A stretch of DNA of 48,147 bases from Pelagicoccus sp. SDUM812005 (GTDB taxonomy: Bacteria > Verrucomicrobiota > Verrucomicrobiia > Opitutales > Opitutaceae), in the NCBI RefSeq assembly GCF_031127875.1, contig NZ_JARXIA010000031.1, positions 1 through 48,147 on the forward strand. The letters run 5' to 3'. Shown piece after piece: positions 8,514 to 17,220 of this stretch; within the stretch, counting starts at the first letter, position 1, and the number at the start of each line of letters is the position of its first letter. The notes below the pieces were generated by a model. The model worked only from the letters and a program-made list of their open reading frames with translations. It made no database searches and was not told the origin of the DNA. A program made the translations under genes and the position numbers.

Positions 8514-9062
8514 TTATTCGAAAGAGGGCTCGTTTTCCTGCTGGACGAGTTGCAGGACTTGGTCGAGGGACCACTGGTCGAAGGCGTGGGTGCCGTATTT
8601 GGCGGCGACGATGGTCCCAGTCGAACCGACGAGGAAGTCGGCGGGCAGGCCGAGGGGGCCGTTTTTCAGCGATAGGCCGAGCCCTTTGCGCAGGGTTCCG
8701 CGAAGGCCTTGCCAGATGGCTTGCGGGTGGAGCACGCTCAGCAGGGAGGCTTCCACTCCGAAGGCTCGGTAGTGGACCTTGTGGGGATCGGCGACCACGG
8801 AGAAGGGCAGTTTAGCATTGTGCTTGAGCAAGGCGGCTTGGCTGGAGTGGAAGAAGACGACTTCCTGAATCCCGTTTTCCTCGAGGGTGTCCGCTCTGGC
8901 GGCGAACTGCTGCAGGTGGATGTCGCAGATCGGGCAGCCGGCGAAGCGCCGAAATTGCAGGTGGGTGAAGCGGTGGCGCGGCGAAGGGACCTGGACAGTG
9001 GTTCCATCGATGCTCTCGACTTGGAAGGAAGGGAGGGGCGTGGGGGCAACGAATTTAGGCAT
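8514..9062 (-). CDS. Peroxiredoxin-like (AhpC/TSA-type thioredoxin fold) protein
   Basis: A 182-residue cytoplasmic protein with a thioredoxin-fold pattern. A CxxC (FAGCPICDIHL, Cys43 and Cys46) follows a beta strand, VVFFHSS comes near residue 78, and PADFLVGSTGTIVAAKYG near 140-157 matches the cis-proline and closing strand region. It belongs with the peroxiredoxin-like group that has a CPxC-type active site in place of the classical PxxxTxxC of AhpC, so a thiol-disulfide or peroxide-reducing role is likely but not proven. No signal peptide. It lies upstream of the aminotransferase, with a promoter presumably in 9063-9428. Confidence 0.8.
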   Translation of the reverse strand: MPKFVAPTPLPSFQVESIDGTTVQVPSPRHRFTHLQFRRFAGCPICDIHLQQFAARADTLEENGIQEVVFFHSSQAALLKHNAKLPFSVVADPHKVHYRAFGVEASLLSVLHPQAIWQGLRGTLRKGLGLSLKNGPLGLPADFLVGSTGTIVAAKYGTHAFDQWSLDQVLQLVQQENEPSFE

Positions 9063-9428
9063 AAGCCTGGGAGTCCTTGGGCGGCGCGATTATTCCACAA
9101 ACAGGAAAAGCGGCTCGTTTTTTGCGAGTTCCTATGCGTTGAGCGCTTCAGAGAAGCTTGGTGGGCGCTGCCCAGCCGTACCCGGACTTTATCAAAATTT
9201 GATTAAGCCGCTGCTCGGGTTTTACGGTATCCATAAAAAAATCTATACATCCGAATCGAAATGATGACCTGCATTCATGCGAGGCCGATTTTGGTGCTTA
9301 ATTGTGAGCGATAAGATTTTGTAAAGTGCACTATTGTAAGCACTTGCTGCTGATATTTATGCAATATTTCGATTCCTTCAGAAAGCCTTAAAGGCAGAGG
9401 GGAGGGGGTCGTTAGCTTCCTCGTCGTT
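9063..9428. other. Divergent gene-free region with an inverted repeat
   Basis: Holds the promoters of the leftward peroxiredoxin-like gene and the rightward chemoreceptor gene. An inverted repeat AAGTGC-N10-GCACTT lies at 9324-9345 about 85 bases before the chemoreceptor start and could be an operator. The region is visibly richer in A/T than the flanking genes. No gene of its own is seen. Confidence 0.5.
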
Positions 9429-10637
9429 ATGGATTTATTTGATGTAAAGGATAAGCAGTTAGCAGAGCGCTCTGCTGGTAACAAAGGGGTAAGCGTTTCC
9501 GATGAGGAAGCGGATATGAGCCTGGACCGCATTTCGGATTTGGCCCGGGACCTGAACAGCAGTATCGGGCAGGCGATCGATTTGATCACCAACGTCAACG
9601 TGCAAACGCGTTTGCTGTCCTTTAACGCCCAGATCGAAGCTGCCCGCGCCGGAGGATCGTCGGGCGCGGCTTTTGCCGTCGTGGCGCAGGCGATTCAGGA
9701 ACTGTCGGACCGGACTTCAAAGGTCGCGAAGGACATGAGCGAAGAGACTCAGGGCACGATCGAGGAGGTGGACCACATTTCCGAGGTGATGGCTTACCGC
9801 ATGTTGGGGACGCGTTTGCGGGACCTCGCTTTGAACAATATCGATTTGATCGACCGTAACCTTTACGAGCGTACCTGCGACGTGCGTTGGTGGGCGACGG
9901 ATTCTTCGCTCGTAGACGCTTTGACCAACCGAAGTCGCGAAGGCCTCGAGTATGCTTCGCGTCGACTTGGAATCATCCTTTCCGCCTACACGGTTTATTA
10001 CGACCTAGTCCTGACGGATCTCAACGGCACGGTGGTCGCGAACGGACTTCCAGACCGCTACCGCAGCCAAGGCACCGACGTTTCCGGTAGCCAATGGTTC
10101 CGCTCCGCTCGCGCCACCAGCAGCGGCGACGAATACGGATTTGAAACCTGTCATCGCTCCTCGCTGGTAGGTGGCCAGCGCGTATTGGCCTATTCTTGCG
10201 TGGTTCGAGAAGGTGGCGAATCCAATGGGAAGCCACTGGGCGTTTTGGGTATCCTTTTCAACTGGGACGAACTTGCGCAAGTGATCGTAGAGCGTACGCC
10301 TCTGCCGCAAGAGGAGTGGAGCCGCTCGCGCGTTTGCATTGTCGATCAGGATGGAAAGATCTTGGCTGACACCAAGGACCCAGACTGTAAAGGGACTTTG
10401 GATACGGAGTACACGTCGCTATTCCTGGAAGACCGCAACTACGCCTTGCTCACCAACAACGGAAAATCGTCAGTGGTCGCTCATGCGGCTGCTCCAGGCT
10501 ACGAAACGTACAGTACGGGCTGGCACTCAATCATTATTCAGGAACGTCCGGAAACGGGCACAGGCAAGAGCAAGGCCAGAGCTCGAAGTCGTTCCATGGA
10601 TACGAATCTTTCCAGCACTCGAACCAGCTTCGTCTAG
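9429..10637 (+). CDS. Soluble chemoreceptor-like protein: N-terminal MCP signalling tip, C-terminal Cache-type sensor
   Basis: The 402-residue product has no transmembrane segment. Residues about 30-115 are a short coiled-coil with the MCP hairpin tip: NVNVQTRLLSFNAQIEAARAG at 55-75, then AFAVVAQAIQELSDRTSKVA at 81-100, the surface that contacts CheA and CheW. Residues about 150-370 look like a double-Cache ligand-binding domain: DVRWWATDSSLVDAL at 151-165, VYYDLVLTDLNGTVVANG at 189-206 and the second-lobe strand VCIVDQDGKILADT. Ordinary receptors put the sensor first and outside the membrane, so this one is reversed and cytoplasmic. No che genes are in the window. The role, chemotaxis or another CheA-linked output, is inferred from family. 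Confidence 0.82.
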   Translation: MDLFDVKDKQLAERSAGNKGVSVSDEEADMSLDRISDLARDLNSSIGQAIDLITNVNVQTRLLSFNAQIEAARAGGSSGAAFAVVAQAIQELSDRTSKVAKDMSEETQGTIEEVDHISEVMAYRMLGTRLRDLALNNIDLIDRNLYERTCDVRWWATDSSLVDALTNRSREGLEYASRRLGIILSAYTVYYDLVLTDLNGTVVANGLPDRYRSQGTDVSGSQWFRSARATSSGDEYGFETCHRSSLVGGQRVLAYSCVVREGGESNGKPLGVLGILFNWDELAQVIVERTPLPQEEWSRSRVCIVDQDGKILADTKDPDCKGTLDTEYTSLFLEDRNYALLTNNGKSSVVAHAAAPGYETYSTGWHSIIIQERPETGTGKSKARARSRSMDTNLSSTRTSFV

Positions 10638-10648
10638 ATGGCGTGATG

Positions 10649-10664
10649 GCGCTTCGCGAAGCGC
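10649..10664. terminator. Perfect palindrome just after the chemoreceptor gene
   Basis: GCGCTTCGCGAAGCGC, an exact palindrome 12 bases after the stop. It could fold as a terminator hairpin, but no T tract follows. Confidence 0.35.
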
Positions 10665-10801
10665 TTCAAGTCGTCTGTTTACGCTCTCGGGAAAGTAGCT
10701 GCCCTCCTTGCGCATTTGCGGCTGCTGCTGTTTCGTAGGATCTGTTCCCGAGCGGTTGGATTTTTCAGTTCCGAGGATAACAGGGACGCGATCGCTTGGG
10801 C

Positions 10802-12343
10802 ATGCTTCCCAAAATGCCTCAATCAGATCGTACCCTTCTTGTCGTGCTCGGAGATCAGCTTTCCGACCGTCTCAAAGCTTTCTCCGGTTTCGATGCAGTG
10901 TGGATGGCGGAGGTCGCTGGGGAGTCGACGCATGTTTGGTCGTCGAAGGTTCGCACGGCGCTTTTCCTATCTGCGATGCGGCATTTCGCGGCACAGCTTC
11001 AGGAAAGGAGAACGGCGCTGCACTACCGCAAGCTTGGTGAGGGGCCACAAGTGGAATCGCTCGAAGAGGCGCTAGGCACGTTTCTGGAACGAAACGATTT
11101 CGGAAAAGTAAAGCTGACTCGCCCCGGCGACTATCGAGTGCTTGAGTCGCTCAAATCCGCCTGTCGCGCCTGCAATGTGGAGTTGGAGATCGTTGAGGAC
11201 GATTCCTTCTATTCGAGCCCGAAGGATTTCCAGCAGCATGCCGCGGGCCGCAAGCAGCTGCGCATGGAGTACTTCTATCGCGAGATGCGGAAAAAGCACG
11301 ACGTCTTGATGAACGATGGGGAACCGGCTGCGGGCAAATGGAACTTTGACGCCAGCAATCGCAAGTCCTTTGGCAAGGACGGACCCGAGCGTCTTTTTCC
11401 GCGGAAGCGCTTTTCGCCAGACGAGATCACCAAGGAGGTGATCCAAGAAGTGGATACGCGATTCGATGGTCACCCAGGGAACTTGAAGCATTTTGATTGG
11501 CCGGTGACGCGTAGCGAAGCTTTGGAAGCTCTCGATCGTTTTATCGAAAGCGAGCTTCCTCAGTTCGGAACCTATCAAGACGCGATGTGGACGGGCGAGC
11601 CTTACCTGAGCCACTCCTTGCTCGCCTCTTCCATTAACCTGAAGCTGATCGATGCCAAGGAAGTCGTGGATGCAGCGGAGAAGGCTTACCGGGACGGGAA
11701 GGTTCCGATCGAATCGGCGGAAGGTTTTATCCGGCAGATCATCGGCTGGCGCGAGTATGTGAGAGGAATCTATTGGATGCACATGCCAGATTACGTCGAT
11801 CGCAACGCTTTGGAAGCGAAGGAGCCATTGCCGCAATTCTATTGGGATGGAAGGACCGAGATGAATTGTATTCGTGAAGTGGTTACGCAGACGATGGAGC
11901 ACGGTTATGCTCACCACATCCAGCGCTTGATGGTGACGGGGCTCTACGCGCTGCTGCACGGCGTCGATCCGAAAGAGTTGCACGAGTGGTACCTTGCGGT
12001 CTATGTGGACGCGGTGGAGTGGGTGGAGCTTCCCAACACGCTTGGCATGTCGCAGTATGCGGACGGAGGCGTGATGGCTTCGAAACCTTATGTGGCGACT
12101 GGCAAGTACATCAAGCGCATGAGCAACTACTGCGATGGGTGCCGCTTCAATCCTGATAATCGAACGGGCGAGGAGGCCTGTCCGTTCACTGTCTTGTATT
12201 GGGATTTCCTCAACCGTCACCAAGGCTCGCTCAAGGGGAACCCGCGCATGGGTATGCAGCTGCGCAATTTGGAGCGGGTTTCAGGGGAGGAGCTCGATGC
12301 GATCTCGAAACGGGCTGACTCGATCCGGGCCAAGCATAGGTAG
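10802..12343 (+). CDS. Iron-sulfur photolyase/cryptochrome of the FeS-BCP (PhrB-like, prokaryotic (6-4)) group
   Basis: A 513-residue flavoprotein of the photolyase-related group. The N-terminal Rossmann-like antenna half begins RTLLVVLGDQLS. The C-terminal half carries the FAD and DNA-binding helices: FIRQIIGWREYVRGIYWMHMP, HHIQRLMVTGLYALLHG and ANTL-like LPNTLGMSQYADGG. Four cysteines fit the family's [4Fe-4S] ligands, one in MNCIREVV and three in NYCDGCRFNP...EEACPF near the end. These enzymes repair UV photoproducts with light; the Agrobacterium PhrB member is a (6-4) photolyase. A TTG at 10796 is in frame, but I chose the ATG at 10802. Neither has a strong Shine-Dalgarno. It is monocistronic. 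Confidence 0.92.
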   Translation: MLPKMPQSDRTLLVVLGDQLSDRLKAFSGFDAVWMAEVAGESTHVWSSKVRTALFLSAMRHFAAQLQERRTALHYRKLGEGPQVESLEEALGTFLERNDFGKVKLTRPGDYRVLESLKSACRACNVELEIVEDDSFYSSPKDFQQHAAGRKQLRMEYFYREMRKKHDVLMNDGEPAAGKWNFDASNRKSFGKDGPERLFPRKRFSPDEITKEVIQEVDTRFDGHPGNLKHFDWPVTRSEALEALDRFIESELPQFGTYQDAMWTGEPYLSHSLLASSINLKLIDAKEVVDAAEKAYRDGKVPIESAEGFIRQIIGWREYVRGIYWMHMPDYVDRNALEAKEPLPQFYWDGRTEMNCIREVVTQTMEHGYAHHIQRLMVTGLYALLHGVDPKELHEWYLAVYVDAVEWVELPNTLGMSQYADGGVMASKPYVATGKYIKRMSNYCDGCRFNPDNRTGEEACPFTVLYWDFLNRHQGSLKGNPRMGMQLRNLERVSGEELDAISKRADSIRAKHR

Positions 12344-12526
12344 CCTTGCCCGGTGGGAGGTCGCCCTTTAATCGCGTGGCTTCTCGGGGGGCGATGGTTG
12401 ATTGGTCGTTCGCAGGCAAAGGTTAACGGGGTTGCTAAAAGCGGATTCCTGCCGCTTCGACGCAATCGTTGCCGGAAGCGAACGTTTTCCAGTTAGATCA
12501 ATCGTTGTAGCTCCAACAAGAACGAC

Positions 12527-13075
12527 ATGAAACAGATAGCTTTTTTCTCAGCTCTACTCTTTGCCCTCGCGAACGCTATGCATGCTGACACCTCCATTTA
12601 CGACATTCCGCTCGTCGATATCGACGGGAACGAGACGACCTTGGCGAAGTACAAGGGCAAGACGCTCCTGATCGTCAACGTGGCTTCCAAGTGCGGCTAC
12701 ACCCGCCAGTACAAAGGCCTGGAAGCGCTCAACGAGCAGTACGCGGAGCGGGGCTTGGTGGTGCTGGGCTTTCCGTGCAACCAGTTTGGCGGGCAGGAGC
12801 CTGGCTCGGAGGAGGACATCAAGGAGTTTTGCTCGCTCACCTACGGCGTGAGTTTTCCGATGTTTTCCAAGATCGAGGTCAACGGAGAGAACCGCCACCC
12901 GCTTTTCGAATTGCTGGCGGGGGAGGAATCTCCCTTTCCGGGGCGGATCGGCTGGAACTTCAGCAAGTTCCTAGTGAACGGCGAGGGGAAGATCGTGGGC
13001 CGCTTCAGTTCTGCGGTAGCTCCTCGTTCCGAGAAGCTGGTTTCCGCGATCGAGGCCTCGCTGGGCGGTTCCTGA
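12527..13075 (+). CDS. Secreted glutathione peroxidase-family protein (probably thioredoxin-dependent)
   Basis: A 182-residue protein with a signal peptide (residues 1-20, cleavage after AMHA is plausible) followed by the complete GPx fold. The peroxidatic Cys56 lies in NVASKCGYT, with Gln90 in FPCNQFGGQEPG and Trp143-Asn144 in GWNFSKFLV forming the catalytic set. Cys102 in EFCSLTYGVSFPMF matches the resolving cysteine of thioredoxin-dependent, non-selenium members. It reduces hydroperoxides, here presumably in the periplasm. It is Cys, not selenocysteine. It stands alone, 183 bases after the photolyase gene, and is convergent with the next, leftward, gene. Confidence 0.93.
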   Translation: MKQIAFFSALLFALANAMHADTSIYDIPLVDIDGNETTLAKYKGKTLLIVNVASKCGYTRQYKGLEALNEQYAERGLVVLGFPCNQFGGQEPGSEEDIKEFCSLTYGVSFPMFSKIEVNGENRHPLFELLAGEESPFPGRIGWNFSKFLVNGEGKIVGRFSSAVAPRSEKLVSAIEASLGGS

Positions 13076-13139
13076 GCCGCCGGGCGGAAGGTGAATCCGG
13101 GCCTCCGCCTGAGGCGGGAGCGGTAGGGGGAAGGCGCCC

Positions 13140-13439
13140 TTAGTCTTCCTGGAATCCGGGGTGGCTGGTGTTGGGGATCTTTCCCTGCAGGAGGGCTTCG
13201 TTCTTTTGCTCGGGATTGAGCTCGTCCCAGTGGATGTAGAATCCGTCGCTACCGGCGGGCGGCGTTGCGAGAGAGAAGTCCGGTCCCTGGTGGGTCGAAA
13301 GCAGGCCGGTGGTGGTGCCGTCTTCGTAGGCGACCCATACGCTGAGACGCGTGAAGCGGTGCGGGGTGCGTCGGTCTTCGCTCTCTTGGCAGAAGAACCA
13401 GTTGTCGGCTTGGGTGATGGCTGCGATTTTCTTGTTCAT
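13140..13439 (-). CDS. Small hypothetical protein
   Basis: A 99-residue product of unknown family, without signal peptide or membrane segment. It opens MNKKIAAITQADNWFFCQ and contains aromatic beta-strand-like stretches (RLSVWVAYEDGTTTGLL, GFYIHWDELNPEQ). Codon use matches the neighbours, and it lies 44 bases downstream of the helical-repeat protein gene on the same strand, so it may end that operon. I recognise no motif and propose no function. Confidence 0.55.
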   Translation of the reverse strand: MNKKIAAITQADNWFFCQESEDRRTPHRFTRLSVWVAYEDGTTTGLLSTHQGPDFSLATPPAGSDGFYIHWDELNPEQKNEALLQGKIPNTSHPGFQED

Positions 13440-13483
13440 GGTTGGATTTCCGGTGCGAGTCGAACGGGCTGCGGAGCGCGTCG

Positions 13484-14998
13484 CTAGGGCTTTTTGGTCC
13501 TGACGCGATTTGCGCGTGTATTTTGGATACGGACGCCGCCGTTGGGCATGAAGGTCACGTTTTCCATGTCGCTGGAGAATTGCTCGAGGATCCCGTCTAC
13601 GGCGGCGACTTGATCTTGGCTGGCCTGGGTGCCGAGGCTGTCGAGGCTGCGCTTGAGGCCGATGAGGGCGCGGCGGCGGTCGTTGGCGTCTTCCAGCTGG
13701 CTGATGGCCTGGGCGTAGGGGTCGAGGCTGCCTCCTTCCTGCATGCGATTGCGCGACAGGGTGGTGAGCATGTTGGCTTGGGCTTGGGTGTCTTCGAGGC
13801 TGAAGACGTAGCTTTCGGCGCTGTCGAGGTCGTTGCGGCTCCAGTTGTAGATGGCTTTGCCGAGCGTGCGCTGGCGGAGGCGATCGTCCTCGATTTCATG
13901 AACCATAGCGAGGGTCGTTTCGGGATCGGCGGCTACGAGGTCGCTGGCGAGGTCGTAGATGGTCTTGTCGCGGTCCGGGAGGGCGTCGAGGGCATCGAAG
14001 ACTTCGTTGACTTCGAAGGCGGATGAATTGCGTAACCAACTTTTGGTTACGGCGGTGAGGGTGCCGGCTACGTTGGGGTCGCCTTGGTTTTCGAGGGCGT
14101 AGGCGAAGGCTTCGCTACCGTCGCGCTGGGCCCAGCTGCGTAGCAGGCCGTGCATGGAGCTCTTGGCGAGGCTGGGGTCGGGCAGGCTGTTGATGGCGTC
14201 CAGGGAGCTGTCGAAGTCGAAGTCGGACCAAGCGTCGAAGAGGGAGGCCATGCTGCGTTCGCGAAACTTGTCGTCGGGGATTTCCAGGGAGATATCGAGC
14301 ATGGCTTGGAAGTTTTCGGTGGACCTCAGGTTGTTGGCGAGAGTCTTGAACTCGCGGTCGCGCCGGGCGCCTTGCAGGTCATTGATCATCTGCACGGCGC
14401 TGCCGATATCGGTTTGGGCGACTTCGGCGATGACGGAGCGCAGGTTGATGCCTTGGATGGCTCCGTTGTTGGAGGCGGCAAGCAGGGCGGCCCAGGCGGC
14501 GTCGGGTTCGTTGCGGGCCCAGCCGGCGGCGAGGTGGCCGAGGCTTTTGGAGGCGTTGGGGCTGTCGTCGGACAGCATGGCGATGAAGGCGGCTTCGCCG
14601 TGGAACTGGCCGAAGGCTTTGAGGAAGGTCTCGCGTTGCTCCCGTTTGACGGGGCCATCGGGCAGGGCCTCGATTTCGGACCAGAGTCGTAGGGCGTTGT
14701 CGATGGAGGTGGAGGGGCTGAACTGGGCGATCTTGCGGGCGATGGCCTGGGACTCCGGGGAGAGCTCGACGGCTGGGGACGCGGGGGCGGTGGCTGCTCC
14801 GGGGGCGGATTGTTCCGCGGGGGAGTGGGTGGGCGTGGCTTGTCCGGGAGTTCGCTGGGAGCTGGGGGCGTCGCCTGGCGGTGCCGCGGCTTGGGCGCTT
14901 TCCGCTCCGGCGGCGAAGCCTCGCTTGTAGACGTAGGGCAGGGCGCTGAGCAGGGCGACGATAAGGATGGAGGCGAGGTAGGTAAAAGTGGATTTCAT
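13484..14998 (-). CDS. Exported helical-repeat protein of unknown function
   Basis: The 504-residue product has an N-terminal membrane segment or uncleaved signal (residues 5-25), then an Ala/Pro/Ser/Gln-rich linker to about residue 85. The remainder is built of degenerate helical repeats of roughly 30-35 residues centred on W-A/S-x-x-D/E-P motifs: AAGWARNEPDAAWAALL, FDAWSDFDFDSSLDAI, LRSWAQRDGSEAFAYAL, TKSWLRNSSAFEVNEV, IYNWSRNDLDSAESYV. This resembles the Trp-rich alpha-solenoid proteins common in Verrucomicrobia, probably scaffold or binding proteins facing the periplasm. It lies 18 bases downstream of the DUF1080 gene, so the two are likely co-transcribed. No catalytic residues are evident. 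Confidence 0.7.
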   Translation of the reverse strand: MKSTFTYLASILIVALLSALPYVYKRGFAAGAESAQAAAPPGDAPSSQRTPGQATPTHSPAEQSAPGAATAPASPAVELSPESQAIARKIAQFSPSTSIDNALRLWSEIEALPDGPVKREQRETFLKAFGQFHGEAAFIAMLSDDSPNASKSLGHLAAGWARNEPDAAWAALLAASNNGAIQGINLRSVIAEVAQTDIGSAVQMINDLQGARRDREFKTLANNLRSTENFQAMLDISLEIPDDKFRERSMASLFDAWSDFDFDSSLDAINSLPDPSLAKSSMHGLLRSWAQRDGSEAFAYALENQGDPNVAGTLTAVTKSWLRNSSAFEVNEVFDALDALPDRDKTIYDLASDLVAADPETTLAMVHEIEDDRLRQRTLGKAIYNWSRNDLDSAESYVFSLEDTQAQANMLTTLSRNRMQEGGSLDPYAQAISQLEDANDRRRALIGLKRSLDSLGTQASQDQVAAVDGILEQFSSDMENVTFMPNGGVRIQNTRANRVRTKKP

Positions 14999-15016
14999 GG
15001 GAAAAGGGGGGCCGGT

Positions 15017-15691
15017 CTAGTGGGGCGCGATTCGGATGGATCGATATTCTACGTCGGCCTTTTCGGCTTGGAAGCAGATACTGCCGGCCCGGCCGCTCGC
15101 GTTCCAGCCTTTGTTGACGAGTTCGCCGTTGATGAAGACGGTCACGTTTCCGTTGTCGGAAACGATGCGGGCATGGTTCCATTCGCCGGCGGGCTTTTCG
15201 GAGCCGTCGGTGAGGTTGTGGCGCAGGCGCACTCGCCAGTCGTTTTCACGGGCGGGATCGACCTTGGCTATTTGGGCCTCGGTGACGTCGATCGTTTCGC
15301 CGATGAAGATCAGGTCGCCGGCGTTGCCGTGGCCCAGTTGGACTTCGAGGGACTTGGGCCAGATGTTGAGGTAGCGGGGTTCGGTGCAGTAGATGAGGCA
15401 GCCGCTGTTGCCGGGCTTGCCGGGCCAGCGCCATTCGAATTCGAGCTCGAAGTTGGAGAATACCTCGCGGGTTCGCATCACTGCCACGTCCTTGCCGGCT
15501 CCGTTTACGGAGAGGATTCCGTCCTTTACGGAGTAGATGCTTTCGGGCGGGGATCCGTCCTTGATGTCGTAGGTCCAGTTGGAGAGGTCGTTGTCGTGCA
15601 GGAGGGAGGTCCACCGCGTTTCCGAGTCGGCGCAGCTGGCGAAGAGGGAGGCTGCAGCGAGGCTTAGGGCTGCGAGTGTTTTGGGGAGCAT
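15017..15691 (-). CDS. DUF1080 (3-keto-disaccharide hydrolase-like, LamG/GH16-fold) lipoprotein
   Basis: A 224-residue DUF1080 protein with a lipoprotein signal (SLFASC, Cys20). The jelly-roll domain shows the family landmarks: LLHDNDLSNWTYD near residue 30, GILSVNGAGKDVAVMRTREVF, FELEFEWRWPGKPGNSGCLIYC near 82-102, LEVQLGHGNAGD, and the closing strand IRIAPH. Homologues in related phyla are linked to 3-keto-glycoside processing, and the gene directly upstream is a Gfo/Idh/MocA oxidoreductase, the class that makes or uses 3-keto sugars. The pair therefore probably acts on a sugar or glycoside in the cell envelope. The spacing of 37 bases supports an operon. Confidence 0.87.
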   Translation of the reverse strand: MLPKTLAALSLAAASLFASCADSETRWTSLLHDNDLSNWTYDIKDGSPPESIYSVKDGILSVNGAGKDVAVMRTREVFSNFELEFEWRWPGKPGNSGCLIYCTEPRYLNIWPKSLEVQLGHGNAGDLIFIGETIDVTEAQIAKVDPARENDWRVRLRHNLTDGSEKPAGEWNHARIVSDNGNVTVFINGELVNKGWNASGRAGSICFQAEKADVEYRSIRIAPH

Positions 15692-15728
15692 TCTGTTTCC
15701 TTTTGGGGGTGGGGGCGGGAGTCGCGGC

Positions 15729-17015
15729 TTATTTCCGGCGGATTTCAGCTCCGTCGCCGGGAAGGGGGACGACGTTTTCCGGTGGGAGGACGACGCTGCC
15801 GTTTTCGAAGTCTTCGGCTTGAACGCTGACCTTGAGGTCGTAGTATTGGGATTTTGGATTCGCCATCAGGTCGCTGAAGCGGACGAAGTCGCCGGTGTAG
15901 GCTGCGTAGCGCCCCATGATGGCGACGGCGGTGGACTCGGCTATCTGCCGCGCTTCGTTGAGGGTCGAGTCGGTGCGGGCTGCCCGTATCCAGTTTATCA
16001 ATCCTTGCACGTTGCCGTCCTTGTCTTCGAAGGGGATTTCGGGGATGGAGACGTCCTTGCCTTTGAGCTTTCCGCCGCCGAGGACTTCCCCTTCGGTGCC
16101 GCGGAAGAATTCGCTGACGCGGGTGTAGGTGCCGCTGATCTGGCGGCATTGGCTGTGGATGTGCACGCCGTCGCCGTAATCGAGGTCGAGGCTGAAGAAG
16201 TCGTAGTTGTTGCCGGTTTCGCGTCGAGCCCGTCCGCCGAAGCCGACTGCGGATTGGGGGAGGCGTCCGAGGTACCAGTTGGCGACGTCGATGTTGTGCA
16301 CATGCTGCTCGCCGAGGTGGTCGCCGGACATTTCCGACCAGTTGAGCCAGTTGCGTCCCAGGTAGTCGGCGTCGGACCAGTCGGGCTGGCGTTCCTTGAT
16401 CCAGGGGACGGTGCCGTTCCAGCTCACGGTGCCGCCGAGGATTTCGCCGATGGCGCCGGCTTTGATCTTGGCGGCGTTTTCGAGGTAGCCGAAGGTGTGG
16501 CGGCGTTGGGTGCCGGAGAGGACGGAGAGGCCCTTTTGCTGGGCGATTTCGCCGGCGGCGATGATGCGGCGGCATCCGGGGGCGTCGACGGCTACCGGCT
16601 TTTGCATGAGCACATGCTTGCCGGCGGCCACCATGGCCTCGAAGTGAAGGGGGCGGAAATTGGGCGGGGTGATGAGCATGACGAACTCCGCGTCCGACTC
16701 GGCTACCTTTTTATAGGCGTCCCAGCCGACGATGCACTTGCTGCGCTCGACGCCGAGATTGTCGGCCAGCTCGAAGGCTTGGTCCTCGAAGGCGTCGGCG
16801 AGGGCGACCCATTTCGCTTCGAGCCCCAGCATTTCGCAGGCTTTCTGGAAATTGGCGCTGTCGCGCCGGGAGCGTCCCCCGCAGCCGACGATGGCGACTT
16901 TCGCTTTCTTGCGGCCGAGGGGGCGGGTAGCGGCGGAGAGGTTGCTGAGGACGGCGTTGGTAGCGACGAGCGTGCCTGCGGCCGAGGCAACGAATTTGCG
17001 ACGAGATAGGTTCAT
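15729..17015 (-). CDS. Tat-exported Gfo/Idh/MocA-family oxidoreductase
   Basis: A 428-residue NAD(P)-binding oxidoreductase with a twin-arginine signal (SRRKFVASAAGTLVATNAVL, Arg-Arg at 5-6). The Rossmann motif is VAIVGCGGRSR near residue 39-49. The family's EKP lysine motif appears here as LMQKPVAVDAPGC, with Gln in place of Glu, as in many exported members. The middle WNGTVPWIKERQPDWSDADYLGRNWLNW and HNIDVANWYLG segments are typical of the envelope group found in Planctomycetes and Verrucomicrobia. It is first of a leftward run with the DUF1080 lipoprotein and the helical-repeat protein, suggesting periplasmic sugar oxidation or keto-sugar metabolism. The exact substrate is unknown. Confidence 0.9.
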   Translation of the reverse strand: MNLSRRKFVASAAGTLVATNAVLSNLSAATRPLGRKKAKVAIVGCGGRSRRDSANFQKACEMLGLEAKWVALADAFEDQAFELADNLGVERSKCIVGWDAYKKVAESDAEFVMLITPPNFRPLHFEAMVAAGKHVLMQKPVAVDAPGCRRIIAAGEIAQQKGLSVLSGTQRRHTFGYLENAAKIKAGAIGEILGGTVSWNGTVPWIKERQPDWSDADYLGRNWLNWSEMSGDHLGEQHVHNIDVANWYLGRLPQSAVGFGGRARRETGNNYDFFSLDLDYGDGVHIHSQCRQISGTYTRVSEFFRGTEGEVLGGGKLKGKDVSIPEIPFEDKDGNVQGLINWIRAARTDSTLNEARQIAESTAVAIMGRYAAYTGDFVRFSDLMANPKSQYYDLKVSVQAEDFENGSVVLPPENVVPLPGDGAEIRRK

Positions 17016-17220
17016 CTGTTTTTTTGGGGGGGTGGGATTGGAAGATAGCCGCTAGGCGGCAGGATTCGATCGGCAGACTGGCAGGCTTTGGCAGTGGCGC
17101 CAAGCCTCTGTTTGCGGCGCTGTCGCCTTTGCAGGCTCGGGGGCGCCGCGTATGCTATCCGCTAATACGCGCTGGTGGGGGCGTGATGGCGGAGCGAAGG
17201 AGAGTTGAGTGGCGGGCTGC

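Noticed and set aside
9300-9315. Similarity of ATTGTGAGCGATAA to the E. coli lac operator
   Set aside because: No symmetric second half and no sugar genes or LacI-type regulator nearby; judged coincidence.
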